Program-made: the position numbers and the translations under genes | Shown: positions 12,728 through 20,307 of the stretch, piece by piece | Layout: the number at the start of each line of letters is the position of its first letter | Numbering within the stretch: the stretch's first letter is position 1 | The notes under the pieces: model-generated | Seen by the model: only the letters and a program-made list of their open reading frames with translations | What the model was told of the DNA's origin: nothing | Databases searched by the model: none | Origin: Variovorax ginsengisoli | GTDB taxonomy: Bacteria > Pseudomonadota > Gammaproteobacteria > Burkholderiales > Burkholderiaceae_C | Direction: 5' to 3' | Assembly (NCBI RefSeq): GCF_030486595.1 | Contig: NZ_JAUJZH010000001.1 | Location: 124,001 to 188,000, forward strand | DNA: 64,000 nt

Positions 12728-13126
12728 TCACACCAGCCGGGTCTCGATCTCGGTCTTGACCTCGGTCATCAGGCGGTGCACCGGGCACTTGCCCGCCACC
12801 CGCAGCAGTTCGGCGCGTTGCGCCTCGGTCAGTTCACCCGTGACCCGCAGCGTGCTGTCGAGGCGATAGACGCCGTGGCGCTCCTCGCTGTCGTCGCGGT
12901 CGACCGCGACCTCGATCTCCTCGATCGGCATGCCCTTGCGCCGCGCATAGATCAGCACGGTCAAGGCCTTGCAGGCCGCCAGCGAGGCATCGTAGAGGTC
13001 GTGCGGCGACGGGCCGGCATCGGCGCCGCCGCCGTCGGGCGAGGCGTCGACCGGGATCTCGTGGGCGCGGATCTTGAGGATGTGGCGGGTGCCTGTGACG
13101 CCGTCGCGCCGGACCGTGAGGGTCAT
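12728..13126 (-). CDS. OsmC family protein
   Basis: The protein has 132 residues and an OsmC/Ohr fold. The two redox cysteines sit in DASLAACKALTVLIYAR and VAGKCPVHRLM. Family members reduce organic hydroperoxides in the cytoplasm; the YhfA-like shape here gives less certainty about substrate. I chose the ATG at 13126, preceded by AGGAGC, rather than an upstream in-frame GTG. It is the last gene of the leftward Rieske operon, 22 bases after the reductase gene. A peroxide-handling role next to an oxygenase is plausible but inferred. Confidence 0.86.
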   Translation of the reverse strand: MTLTVRRDGVTGTRHILKIRAHEIPVDASPDGGGADAGPSPHDLYDASLAACKALTVLIYARRKGMPIEEIEVAVDRDDSEERHGVYRLDSTLRVTGELTEAQRAELLRVAGKCPVHRLMTEVKTEIETRLV

Positions 13127-13148
13127 TCGAATTGCTCCTGATTGAAAT

Positions 13149-13886
13149 TCATTCGGCGCCACCATAGCGCTCGGTGCGGATCATGCCCGCTGCGAGCGCG
13201 GCATCGGCCAGGCCCCGGGTCACGCCCTCGACGAAGCGGTTCGAGCCGCACACGAAGACGTGGCGCGGCACATGGCCCCATTGCGTGATCAGTTCCCTCA
13301 GCGCGGGTGCATCGAGCCGCTGCGTCCGATCGGCGGGGCGGTGGCCGGGACCGCGCGTGATCGCGGCAACGAATCGGAAATCCGCGCGGCTTGCTTCGAG
13401 TCGCTCCAGCGCTTCGCCGAAGGGCAGTTCGTCCCACGTGCGAGCCGAACAGACCAGCATCATCGGCAGACCGGCCGCGGCGCGCGCCCAGTCGCGCACC
13501 ATCGCCATCAGCGGCGCGATGCCCGAGCCGCCCGCCACCAGCAGCACGGGCCCGCCGTCCTCGGCGCGCCAGATGAAATGGCCGCCCAGCGGACCGCGCA
13601 CCTCGATGGCGTCGCCGGCTTGGGCGATGTCGTGGAAATACGGCGAGACCTCGCCATCGTCGAGCTTCTCGATGATCAGCTCGACCGGCTGCCCGGGCGC
13701 CGAGGCGATCGAATAGCTGCGCTGGGCCGCGTAGCCGTCGGGCGCGGTCAGGCGCACATCGAGATGCTGACCCGCAACATGTCGCGCCAGGTCCGCCTTC
13801 AGCATCACGCTGACGATGCGCGGCGTCAGCGGCGCGATGCGCTCGATCACAGCCTCCTGCCAGCGCGTGGGCCCCTGCGCGCTCAC
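13149..13886 (-). CDS. FAD/NAD(P)-binding ferredoxin reductase-type protein
   Basis: The protein has 245 residues. The FAD domain carries RSYSIASAP; the NAD domain carries LLVAGGSGIAPLMAMVRDW, and near the C-terminus FVCGSNRFVEGV. No 2Fe-2S cluster motif is present, so it resembles the flavodoxin/ferredoxin reductase half of Rieske electron chains. The GTG start overlaps the stop of the Moco protein gene (GTGA), which indicates coupling and a partnership. It could deliver NAD(P)H electrons to that Moco protein, to the Rieske oxygenase encoded first in the operon, or to both; the sequence does not decide. Confidence 0.87.
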   Translation of the reverse strand: MSAQGPTRWQEAVIERIAPLTPRIVSVMLKADLARHVAGQHLDVRLTAPDGYAAQRSYSIASAPGQPVELIIEKLDDGEVSPYFHDIAQAGDAIEVRGPLGGHFIWRAEDGGPVLLVAGGSGIAPLMAMVRDWARAAAGLPMMLVCSARTWDELPFGEALERLEASRADFRFVAAITRGPGHRPADRTQRLDAPALRELITQWGHVPRHVFVCGSNRFVEGVTRGLADAALAAGMIRTERYGGAE

Positions 13887-14491
13887 GGATCGTCCGAGTA
13901 GCGCTGCTGCTTCCACGGATCGCCGTGCTTGTGGTAGCCGCGCAGCTCCCAGAAGCCGGCCTCGTCGCGCGCCGTGAAGCGCAGGCCCTTGAGCCACTTG
14001 GCGCTCTTCCAGAAGTACAGGTGCGGCACCAGCAGCCGTGCCGGCCCGCCGTGCTCGGCCGTGAGCGGCTGGCCGTCGAAATGGGTCGCCACCATCGCGC
14101 GCCCGCCGACCAGGTCGGCCACCGGCACGTTGGTGTCGTAGTCGTCGTGCGAGAGCGCCAGCAAGAAAGCACTGGGCGGCGCCACGCCCGCGGCGGCCAG
14201 CAGGTCGTCGATGCTCACGCCCTCCCAGCGGGTGTCGAACTTGGACCAGGTCGTGACGCAATGGATGTCGCCCTGCCACAGCGTGCGCGGCAGCGCCTGG
14301 AACTCGGCCCAGTTCCAGCTCGCGAGCGGACGCGGACCCTGGCTCAGCGTGAAGCGCCAGGCCGCGAGATCGATCTCCGGCGTCGGCCCCTTGGCCAGCA
14401 CCGGAAAGTCGTCGGTCTCGAACTGGCCGGGCGGCAGGCGGCGGGCGAAGGCAGCAGTCGGACGTCGTCCTGTGAATCCACGCGTGACCAT
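13883..14491 (-). CDS. Sulfite oxidase-like molybdopterin oxidoreductase, cytoplasmic type
   Basis: The 202-residue protein has the sulfite-oxidase Moco-binding fold. The expected Mo-ligand cysteine is Cys78 in GDIHCVTTWSKFDTRWEG. Other family stretches are DDYDTNVPVADL, GGPARLLVPHLYFWKSAKW and EAGFWELRGYHKHGDPW. Unlike MsrP/YedY it has no Tat or Sec signal, so it should act in the cytoplasm. No membrane haem partner of the MsrQ type lies beside it; instead it overlaps an FAD/NAD reductase gene. The substrate is unknown. Its place between a Rieske oxygenase gene and that reductase gene suggests a redox step in one pathway, by inference only. Confidence 0.85.
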   Translation of the reverse strand: MVTRGFTGRRPTAAFARRLPPGQFETDDFPVLAKGPTPEIDLAAWRFTLSQGPRPLASWNWAEFQALPRTLWQGDIHCVTTWSKFDTRWEGVSIDDLLAAAGVAPPSAFLLALSHDDYDTNVPVADLVGGRAMVATHFDGQPLTAEHGGPARLLVPHLYFWKSAKWLKGLRFTARDEAGFWELRGYHKHGDPWKQQRYSDDP

Positions 14492-14529
14492 CGGCACTCC
14501 TTCGATTGGAGCGCCATGGTAGCGCCGCT

Positions 14530-15606
14530 TCAGGCGGCTTGCTGCAGCGGCACGACACGCATGCCGCGATGCACCTCGACCTCGCCGTGTTTCGCCAGCA
14601 GCTGCATCAGGTGCTTGCGGATCAGCATGCCCGGGCGGTCCGACTCCATCGAATACTCGACGCCGCGCCGGCGCGTGTCGACCAGCGCATCGGGGTCGGT
14701 CGACTCGAGGATGTCCTTGTCCTCGCGCGTGATCTCCTCGTCGAAGTCGATCAGCATCTGCGCCGCGCAGTCGGCCTCGGTGTCGTTGCGGAACAGCCAC
14801 TGGCACAGCTGCATGCGGCCGTCGTCGATCGGCGTGAAGCAGTTGATGATGATGTGGCGGATGCCCGAGGGGTATTCGATGTCGAGCCGGCGCGAGAACG
14901 GCAGAAAGTAGGCGTTGCGCATGTGGCGGGTCGTGATCGGATCGGTCACGCCGCTGATCGCATGGAACTTCACCGGGTTGACCGCCTGGATCACGGTCTC
15001 GGCGTAGAAGCCCGATTCGTTCTCGACCAGTTCGTACTTGCTCGGCTTCGGGCTCGCGGCGACGCCGAAGGTCGCCCGGTGCACGAAGCTGAAGTGCGAG
15101 TTGTCGAAGGAGTTCTCGAGCGCGCGCATCGGGCTGGTCTGCCATTCCTCGTAGAACTGGTGAATGGTGCGAAAGCCGGGATCGTCGAACTCCGGGATCG
15201 CCGGGATCTCCGCGATCGGCTCCTCGAGCGCGACCCAGGCATAGCCGTAGCGCGCGCTGCAGTGGTAGGCGGTGGTCTTGTACTCGGGCGAGATCTTGCG
15301 GTCGGCCTCGTACTGGGGGATGCGGATCACCTGGCCGCTGCGGTCGTAGGTCCATCCGTGGTAGCCGCACTGGATCGCGCCCTGCCCGCAGGCCTTGCCT
15401 TCGCCATCGACGCACCAGCCCCTTGACAGCTTCGCGGTGCGGTGGCAGCAGCGGTCGCGCAAGGCGGCCGGCTGGCCGTCGGCATCGAGGAACAGGACGA
15501 TGTTCTCGCCGAGCAGCGTGAAGGGCTTCGGGCCCTGCTGCAGATCGGCCAGGGGCATGACGGCATGCCAGAACTTGCGGAAAACGGGTTGCTGCGTGAC
15601 GAGCAT
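14530..15606 (-). CDS. Rieske 2Fe-2S aromatic ring-hydroxylating oxygenase, alpha subunit
   Basis: The protein has 358 residues. Rieske cluster ligands are Cys53/His55 and Cys80/His83; the 24-residue gap between the pairs is longer than the usual 15-17. The mononuclear iron site shows D168-NSH-FSFVH with His171 and His176. This matches vanillate demethylase or phenoxybenzoate dioxygenase-like enzymes, which hydroxylate or O/N-demethylate aromatic rings with O2. I chose the ATG at 15606, which has AAGGAG eight bases before it. It is the first gene of a four-gene leftward operon and diverges from a second binding-protein gene. No beta subunit is present. The substrate is not readable. Confidence 0.9.
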   Translation of the reverse strand: MLVTQQPVFRKFWHAVMPLADLQQGPKPFTLLGENIVLFLDADGQPAALRDRCCHRTAKLSRGWCVDGEGKACGQGAIQCGYHGWTYDRSGQVIRIPQYEADRKISPEYKTTAYHCSARYGYAWVALEEPIAEIPAIPEFDDPGFRTIHQFYEEWQTSPMRALENSFDNSHFSFVHRATFGVAASPKPSKYELVENESGFYAETVIQAVNPVKFHAISGVTDPITTRHMRNAYFLPFSRRLDIEYPSGIRHIIINCFTPIDDGRMQLCQWLFRNDTEADCAAQMLIDFDEEITREDKDILESTDPDALVDTRRRGVEYSMESDRPGMLIRKHLMQLLAKHGEVEVHRGMRVVPLQQAA

Positions 15607-15642
15607 GAAAAGACTCCTTCGGTTGCGTGAGGACCAACTTGA

Positions 15643-15819
15643 AAGAGCAATTTCCCGCCATGGGCGCTTGCGCACCAAAGCTGAACGCTTCTACTCTGCG
15701 CCGATTCTCATGCAAATAGCGGGCCCGCGTCGCTGGCATGCGTCCTGCATGTGTTTGGCCAAGAGTAGAAGCGTTCAGCAGCGCACGCACCCACCGTGCG
15801 CCGCCCGGAAATTGCTCTT
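15643..15819. promoter_or_regulatory. Divergent control region built as an inverted duplication
   Basis: Two nested inverted repeats share almost the same centre (about 15730). The inner arms 15680-15697 and 15762-15779 are perfect 18-bp complements containing GAAGCGTTC. The outer arms 15643-15655 and 15807-15819 are perfect 13-bp complements ending in AATTGCTC. The result is one element of roughly 60 bases present twice, facing outward toward the Rieske operon and toward the second binding-protein gene. Duplicate binding sites or promoters for one regulator are inferred. Confidence 0.75.
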
Positions 15820-15877
15820 GAAGTGCCTCGCCGGCCCGGCGGGGTGTTCAAGACCCACCAATTCCGGAGATCCCTTC

Positions 15878-16906
15878 ATGCAACGCCGCCACTTCATCAC
15901 CTCGGGCGCCGCCTGTGCCGCCGCCCTCGCCGCCCCTGCCGTCCTCGCGCAGGTCGGCAAGCCGACGCCGCTCAAGTTCACCCTCGACTTCCGCATCAAC
16001 GGCCAGACCGCGCCCTTCTTCCTGGCCGAGAGCAAGGGCTACTACAAGGACGAAGGACTCGACGTCACGATCGACACCGGGGCCGGCTCGGTAGCCTCCA
16101 TCACCCGGATCGCGAGCGGCGTCTACCAGCTCGGGCTCGGCGACATCAGCTCGCTGGTCGAATTCAATGCGCAGAACCCGGGCACCCCGATGGTGCAGGC
16201 GGTCTACCAGTACTACAACCGCGCACCGTTCGTGATCATCGGGCGCAAGGACCGCGGCATCAGCGGCGACTTCAGGAGCCTTCAGGGCAAGAAGGTCGCC
16301 GCCGCGGCGGTCGAATCGACGCGCCGCGCCTGGCCGATGGTGGCGCGCAAGCAGGGCATGAAGCCCGACGCCTTCCAGTGGCAGACCACCGACTTCAGCG
16401 CCCGCGACAACGTGATGGTGCGCGGCGACGTCGATGCCGCCACCTACTTCCACGACTCCGCAGTCTCGCTGTTCGCGCGCATGAAGGCCGATGAGCTCTC
16501 GGTGCTCAAGTACGCGGACGCCGGCGTCAACCTGTACGGCAATGCGATCCTCGCCAGCAGCAACCTGATCGCCCAGAACCCGAAGGCGGTGGCGGCCTTC
16601 CTGCGGGCCACCAACCGCGCGATCGTCGAGACCTTCGCCCAGCCGGCGCCCAGCATCGCGGCGATGCGCCAGCGCGAGCCGATCCTCGACCCGAAGATCG
16701 AGCTCGATCGCTGGGCCATCACGGCGCAGTACGTCGGCGCGCCGGACACGCGCGGCCACGGCCTCGGCGACATCCGCAAACTGCTGCTCGAGCAGCAGGT
16801 CGACGAAGTGGCAGAGGTGTTCGGACTCAAGACCAGGCCGTCGGCCGACGCCATCTTCAACAGCTCGATGCTGCCGGCGCGCAATGAACGTAGCATTCAG
16901 GCATGA
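15878..16906 (+). CDS. ABC transporter substrate-binding protein, NMT1/SsuA type (second paralogue)
   Basis: This 342-residue binding protein is homologous over its whole length to that at 9721-10749: LDFRINGQTAPFFLAESKGYYK and AGSVASITRIASGVYQLG match it closely. The N-terminus MQRRHFITSGAACAAALAAP looks like a twin-arginine signal, unlike the Sec signal of its paralogue. No ATPase or permease gene is adjacent, so it may share the importer at 10749-12363. The stop overlaps the deaminase start (ATGA). It is the first gene of the rightward arm from the inverted-duplicated control region. Confidence 0.88.
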   Translation: MQRRHFITSGAACAAALAAPAVLAQVGKPTPLKFTLDFRINGQTAPFFLAESKGYYKDEGLDVTIDTGAGSVASITRIASGVYQLGLGDISSLVEFNAQNPGTPMVQAVYQYYNRAPFVIIGRKDRGISGDFRSLQGKKVAAAAVESTRRAWPMVARKQGMKPDAFQWQTTDFSARDNVMVRGDVDAATYFHDSAVSLFARMKADELSVLKYADAGVNLYGNAILASSNLIAQNPKAVAAFLRATNRAIVETFAQPAPSIAAMRQREPILDPKIELDRWAITAQYVGAPDTRGHGLGDIRKLLLEQQVDEVAEVFGLKTRPSADAIFNSSMLPARNERSIQA

Positions 16907-17424
16907 GTTCACTTCTTTCAGAAACCTTTCCGGCCGAGCAGCAGCTCGACGAGCGCGACGGCCGCTACCTGCGCAAGGCCATCGTCTGGTCGCATGCCGG
17001 CCGCCGGCGCGGCAACCGGCCCTTCGGCGCGGTGGTGGTCTCGGCCGCCGGCGAAGTGCTGGCCGAGGCCTACTGCAACACCGCCGAGACCGGCGACGTC
17101 ACGGGCCATGCCGAGGTCAACGCGGTGCGCATGCTTGGCGAGCGCAAGCTGTCGCGCGACGAACTGGCCGGCGCCACGATCTACTCGTCGGGCGAGCCCT
17201 GCGTGATGTGCGCGGGCGCGATCTTCTGGTCGAACATCGGCCGCGTGGTGTTCGGCATCGACGCCGAGCGGCTGCGGGTGTTCCGCGGCGAGCGCGGCGA
17301 CCAGCGCGATGCCGAGCTGTCCTGCCGCGACGTGTTCCGGGCCTCGCCGCATCCGATCGAATGCATCGGCCCGGCGCTGGTCGACGAAGCCGGCGCCGCC
17401 CACGTCGGCGCCTGGAAGGCTTGA
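16903..17424 (+). CDS. Nucleoside/base deaminase, cytidine deaminase superfamily
   Basis: The 173-residue zinc enzyme has both halves of the active site: His69-Ala-Glu71 in TGHAEVNAVR and the PCxxC pair Cys100/Cys103 in GEPCVMCAGAIFW. The family (guanine deaminase, TadA, isocytosine deaminase) hydrolyses an amino group from a purine, pyrimidine or related ring. Its length and C-terminal half suggest a free-base or small-ring deaminase rather than TadA. It overlaps the binding-protein stop by four bases, so the imported compound may carry the amino group it removes; this is inference. Confidence 0.87.
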   Translation: MSSLLSETFPAEQQLDERDGRYLRKAIVWSHAGRRRGNRPFGAVVVSAAGEVLAEAYCNTAETGDVTGHAEVNAVRMLGERKLSRDELAGATIYSSGEPCVMCAGAIFWSNIGRVVFGIDAERLRVFRGERGDQRDAELSCRDVFRASPHPIECIGPALVDEAGAAHVGAWKA

Positions 17425-17461
17425 CGGCCCCCACGGCCTGACCCTGAGATCCACGAGGCAT

Positions 17462-17478
17462 GTGCTGCGCCGCAGCAC
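17462..17478. promoter_or_regulatory. 17-bp palindrome upstream of the SDR operon
   Basis: GTGCTGCG and CGCAGCAC are perfect complements separated by one base. They lie in the 177-base gap between the deaminase gene and the first SDR gene, 124 bases before its start. With no T-run after it, an operator is more likely than a terminator. Confidence 0.4.
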
Positions 17479-17601
17479 GAAAAACCAACCTTTAGGTGGG
17501 CGGCAGGCCGCGCTCCGAGTTTTCGAATAGCGCCAGCCCCAGACGCCGCGCCGCACGAGCGCGGCCGGCGGGCCGGACTTTCGAACCCAGGAGACAAACG
17601 C

Positions 17602-18363
17602 ATGATCGAACTGCAGGGCCGAAAGGCCCTCATCTCAGGGGCGGCGCAGGGGCTCGGGCGCGCCATTGCCGGGCTCTTCGTCGAACGCGGCGCGCAGGTG
17701 ATGCTCGCCGACATCGACGAGGCGGGTGCCGCCAAGGCCGCCGACGAACTCGGGCCGATGGCCCGGTCGGTGCGGTGCGACGTCACGAAGGCGGCCGACT
17801 GGGCCCGCGCCGTCGAGGCCACCACCGCCGCTTTCGGCGGCCTCGACACGCTGGTCAACAATGCCGGCATCGAGATCGTCAAGCCGCTGTTCGAGCAGAC
17901 CGAGGAAGAAGTCGGCCGGCTCATGAACATCAACGTGATGGGCGTCTTCCTCGGCATGAAGAGCGCGCTGGGGCCGTTGGTCGCGTCGGGCAAGGGCTCG
18001 GTGGTCAACATCTCGTCGCTGGCCGGCACCAACGGCGTGCCGCTGTTCGGCTCCTATGCGGCGTCGAAGTCGGCGGTGATCCAGCTCACGCGCACCGCCG
18101 CGGCCGAGCTGAAGCCGACCGGCATCCGGGTCAACGCGGTGTGCCCGGGCTTCGTCGGCACGGCGATGGTCGACCGGCTGATACCCACGGTCGAAGCCAT
18201 CGTCGGCGTGCCTTTCAGCGCGCTGGTCGCGGCCAAGCAGCTGCGGCTCGGCACGCCGCTCGAAGTGGCCGAGATGACCGCCTTCCTCGCCTCCGACGCC
18301 GCCAGCTGGACCACCGGCTCCCACTACATCCTGGACGGCGGCCTGTCTGCCGGATTGCTATGA
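17602..18363 (+). CDS. Short-chain dehydrogenase/reductase (first of pair)
   Basis: The protein has 253 residues, classical SDR length. The cofactor motif GAAQGLG is at 13-19, NNAG follows at 86-89, and the catalytic Ser138/139, Tyr152 and Lys156 are in place (NISSLAG, SYAASK). An acidic residue after the second strand (LADIDE) favours NAD over NADP. It oxidises or reduces a hydroxyl/keto group on an unidentified intermediate. Its stop overlaps the start of a second SDR gene (ATGA), so the two are translated together and may act in sequence. Confidence 0.9.
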   Translation: MIELQGRKALISGAAQGLGRAIAGLFVERGAQVMLADIDEAGAAKAADELGPMARSVRCDVTKAADWARAVEATTAAFGGLDTLVNNAGIEIVKPLFEQTEEEVGRLMNINVMGVFLGMKSALGPLVASGKGSVVNISSLAGTNGVPLFGSYAASKSAVIQLTRTAAAELKPTGIRVNAVCPGFVGTAMVDRLIPTVEAIVGVPFSALVAAKQLRLGTPLEVAEMTAFLASDAASWTTGSHYILDGGLSAGLL

Positions 18364-19127
18364 GCAAGTTGCTGCTTCAAGACAAGGTCGCGATCGTCAC
18401 CGGCGCGGGGCGCGGGCTCGGCGAGGCCATTGCACGCGCCTACGCCGCCGAGGGCGCGAAGGTCATCGTGTCGGACATCGACGCCGAGGCGGCGCGAAAG
18501 ATCGCGGCATCGCTGCAGGGCGCCAGCGCGGTGGCCTGCGACGTGCGGGTGCCGGCGCAGGTCGAGGCGCTGGTCGCTGCGGCCACCCAGCAGCACGGCC
18601 GGCTCGACATCATGGTCGCCAACGCCGGCGTCGCCATGCTCTCGCCGCTGGTCGCCACGAGCTACGAACAATGGCGCGAGGTGACATCGGTCAACCTCGA
18701 CGGCGTGTTCCTCTGCATCCGCTATGCAGCGCCGGCGCTGATCGCGGCGGGCGGCGGCGCGATCGTCACGATGGCCTCGGTCACGGCGAAGGCGGCTTGC
18801 CCGCTGATCGGCAGCTATGCGGCGGCCAAGGCCGGCGTCGTGTCGCTCACGCAGACCGCCGCCACCGAGCTGCGCGCGCACAACATCCGGGTCAACGCGA
18901 TCCTGCCGGCCTTCATCGAGACCGACATGGTCAAGCCGCGCAAGAAGGAGTTCGAGCAGATGCTCGGCATCCCGGACTTCGACGCGGTCATTGCACAGCG
19001 CCAGGGGCGCTACGGCACGCCGCAGGAGGTGGCCAACCTGGCCGTCTTCCTGGCCTCGGAGCGGGCCAGCTTCTCGAACGGCAGCCCCTTCGTGCTGGAC
19101 GGCGGCGTGAGCTCGTCCCTTCTCTGA
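18360..19127 (+). CDS. Short-chain dehydrogenase/reductase (second of pair)
   Basis: The protein has 255 residues. GAGRGLG is at 15-21, VANAG near 86-90, and the catalytic Ser140, Tyr153 and Lys157 are in MASVTAK and SYAAAK. VSDIDAE after the second strand suggests NAD preference. It is about as similar to the upstream SDR as unrelated classical SDRs are, so the pair is not obviously a recent duplication. It overlaps the upstream gene by four bases. The reductase gene follows after 32 bases with GGGGAA as a modest ribosome site. Confidence 0.9.
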   Translation: MSKLLLQDKVAIVTGAGRGLGEAIARAYAAEGAKVIVSDIDAEAARKIAASLQGASAVACDVRVPAQVEALVAAATQQHGRLDIMVANAGVAMLSPLVATSYEQWREVTSVNLDGVFLCIRYAAPALIAAGGGAIVTMASVTAKAACPLIGSYAAAKAGVVSLTQTAATELRAHNIRVNAILPAFIETDMVKPRKKEFEQMLGIPDFDAVIAQRQGRYGTPQEVANLAVFLASERASFSNGSPFVLDGGVSSSLL

Positions 19128-19159
19128 ACCCATCCAACGGACCCCGGGGAACCCACACC

Positions 19160-20293
19160 ATGAGCAGCAACAAGAAGCCCGTCGTCGTCTACGGCGCCAG
19201 CGGCTACACCGGCCGGCTGATCTGCGAATACCTGCGCGAGTACGGCGTGCCCTTCATTGCGGCCGGCCGCAGTGCGGAGAAGCTGGACGCGGCCATGAAG
19301 GCGAATGTGGCCGGCATCGAGACCGCGGACTATGAAGTCGTCGAGGTGGCGCACACCACCGAGGCGCTGACAAAGCTCTTCACCGGCGCATCGGTGGTGC
19401 TGAACACCGTCGGCCCGTTCGCCCGCTTCGGCCCCGAAGTGGTAAAGGCCTGCCTGGCCGCCAAGTGCCACTACACCGACACCACCGGCGAGCAGGACTG
19501 GCTGATCACGCTCGAGGAAGAGTTCGGCGCCAGGTTCGCGCAGGCCGGGCTGCTGCTGTCGCCCGGGCTGGCGCAGATGTACACCACCGGCGAAATCGCG
19601 GCGCAGCTCTGCCTGGAGACACCGGGCCTGGACACCCTGGACATCGCGGTGTTCTGGGGCGGCAGCCCGACGATCGCGTCGACGCAGACCATCCTGGTCA
19701 ATGCCGCGACGTCGAAGGCCTTCTTCCTGCACCAGAACAAGATGGTCGAGTGGCAGCCCGACGCCGGCCTCTACAGCCTGGCCATTCCCGGCCAGCACGA
19801 AATGGCGCTGGCGCTGCCCTGGGGCGGCACCTCGCATCCGGTGTGGTTCCGCAAGGACCCGCGGGTGGCCAACGTCAAGGTGCTGGGCGGCGTGTTCAAC
19901 AAGCCGTTGATGCTGGGCGTGCCGCAGATCGTCGCGGCCGCGCTGAAAGCCACCGAAGGCATGAAGCCGGACGAGCGCTACGCCGCACTGGCGCAGACTG
20001 CCGCCGGCGTGATGAACAGCATGCCCCCGCGCGAGAACCCGCGCCTGAACAAGTCGGTCGACTCGGTGCACGCCACCGGGCCTCTGGGCCGCGCGCATTG
20101 CGTCATCTTCGGCAACTGCAACTACAAGCAGACCGGCCTGCTGCAGGCCCACGCCGCCTACTCGCTGCTGCAGCAGCCGCCGAAGCGGGTCGGCTTCGCA
20201 TCGGGCTGCCAGGCCTTCGGACACCATGAACTGCTTGGGGTGCTGCGCAGCTTCGGACTGGTGGCCAAGCCCGAACTCACGGTCCAGGCCTGA
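19160..20293 (+). CDS. Saccharopine dehydrogenase-like NAD(P)-binding protein
   Basis: The protein has 377 residues. The N-terminal Rossmann motif is VVVYGASGYTGRLICEYL (about 8-25), followed by NTVGPFARFGPEVVKACLAAKCHYTDTTGE-type family sequence in two conserved blocks. These proteins include trans-acting enoyl reductases and uncharacterised reductases that often lie beside acyl ligase genes, as here. The reaction is not predictable. I chose the ATG at 19160, giving the usual MSSNKKPVVVYG start. The acyl ligase gene follows after 14 bases. Confidence 0.82.
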   Translation: MSSNKKPVVVYGASGYTGRLICEYLREYGVPFIAAGRSAEKLDAAMKANVAGIETADYEVVEVAHTTEALTKLFTGASVVLNTVGPFARFGPEVVKACLAAKCHYTDTTGEQDWLITLEEEFGARFAQAGLLLSPGLAQMYTTGEIAAQLCLETPGLDTLDIAVFWGGSPTIASTQTILVNAATSKAFFLHQNKMVEWQPDAGLYSLAIPGQHEMALALPWGGTSHPVWFRKDPRVANVKVLGGVFNKPLMLGVPQIVAAALKATEGMKPDERYAALAQTAAGVMNSMPPRENPRLNKSVDSVHATGPLGRAHCVIFGNCNYKQTGLLQAHAAYSLLQQPPKRVGFASGCQAFGHHELLGVLRSFGLVAKPELTVQA

Positions 20294-20307
20294 AGCGGCC
20301 GCCGCAG

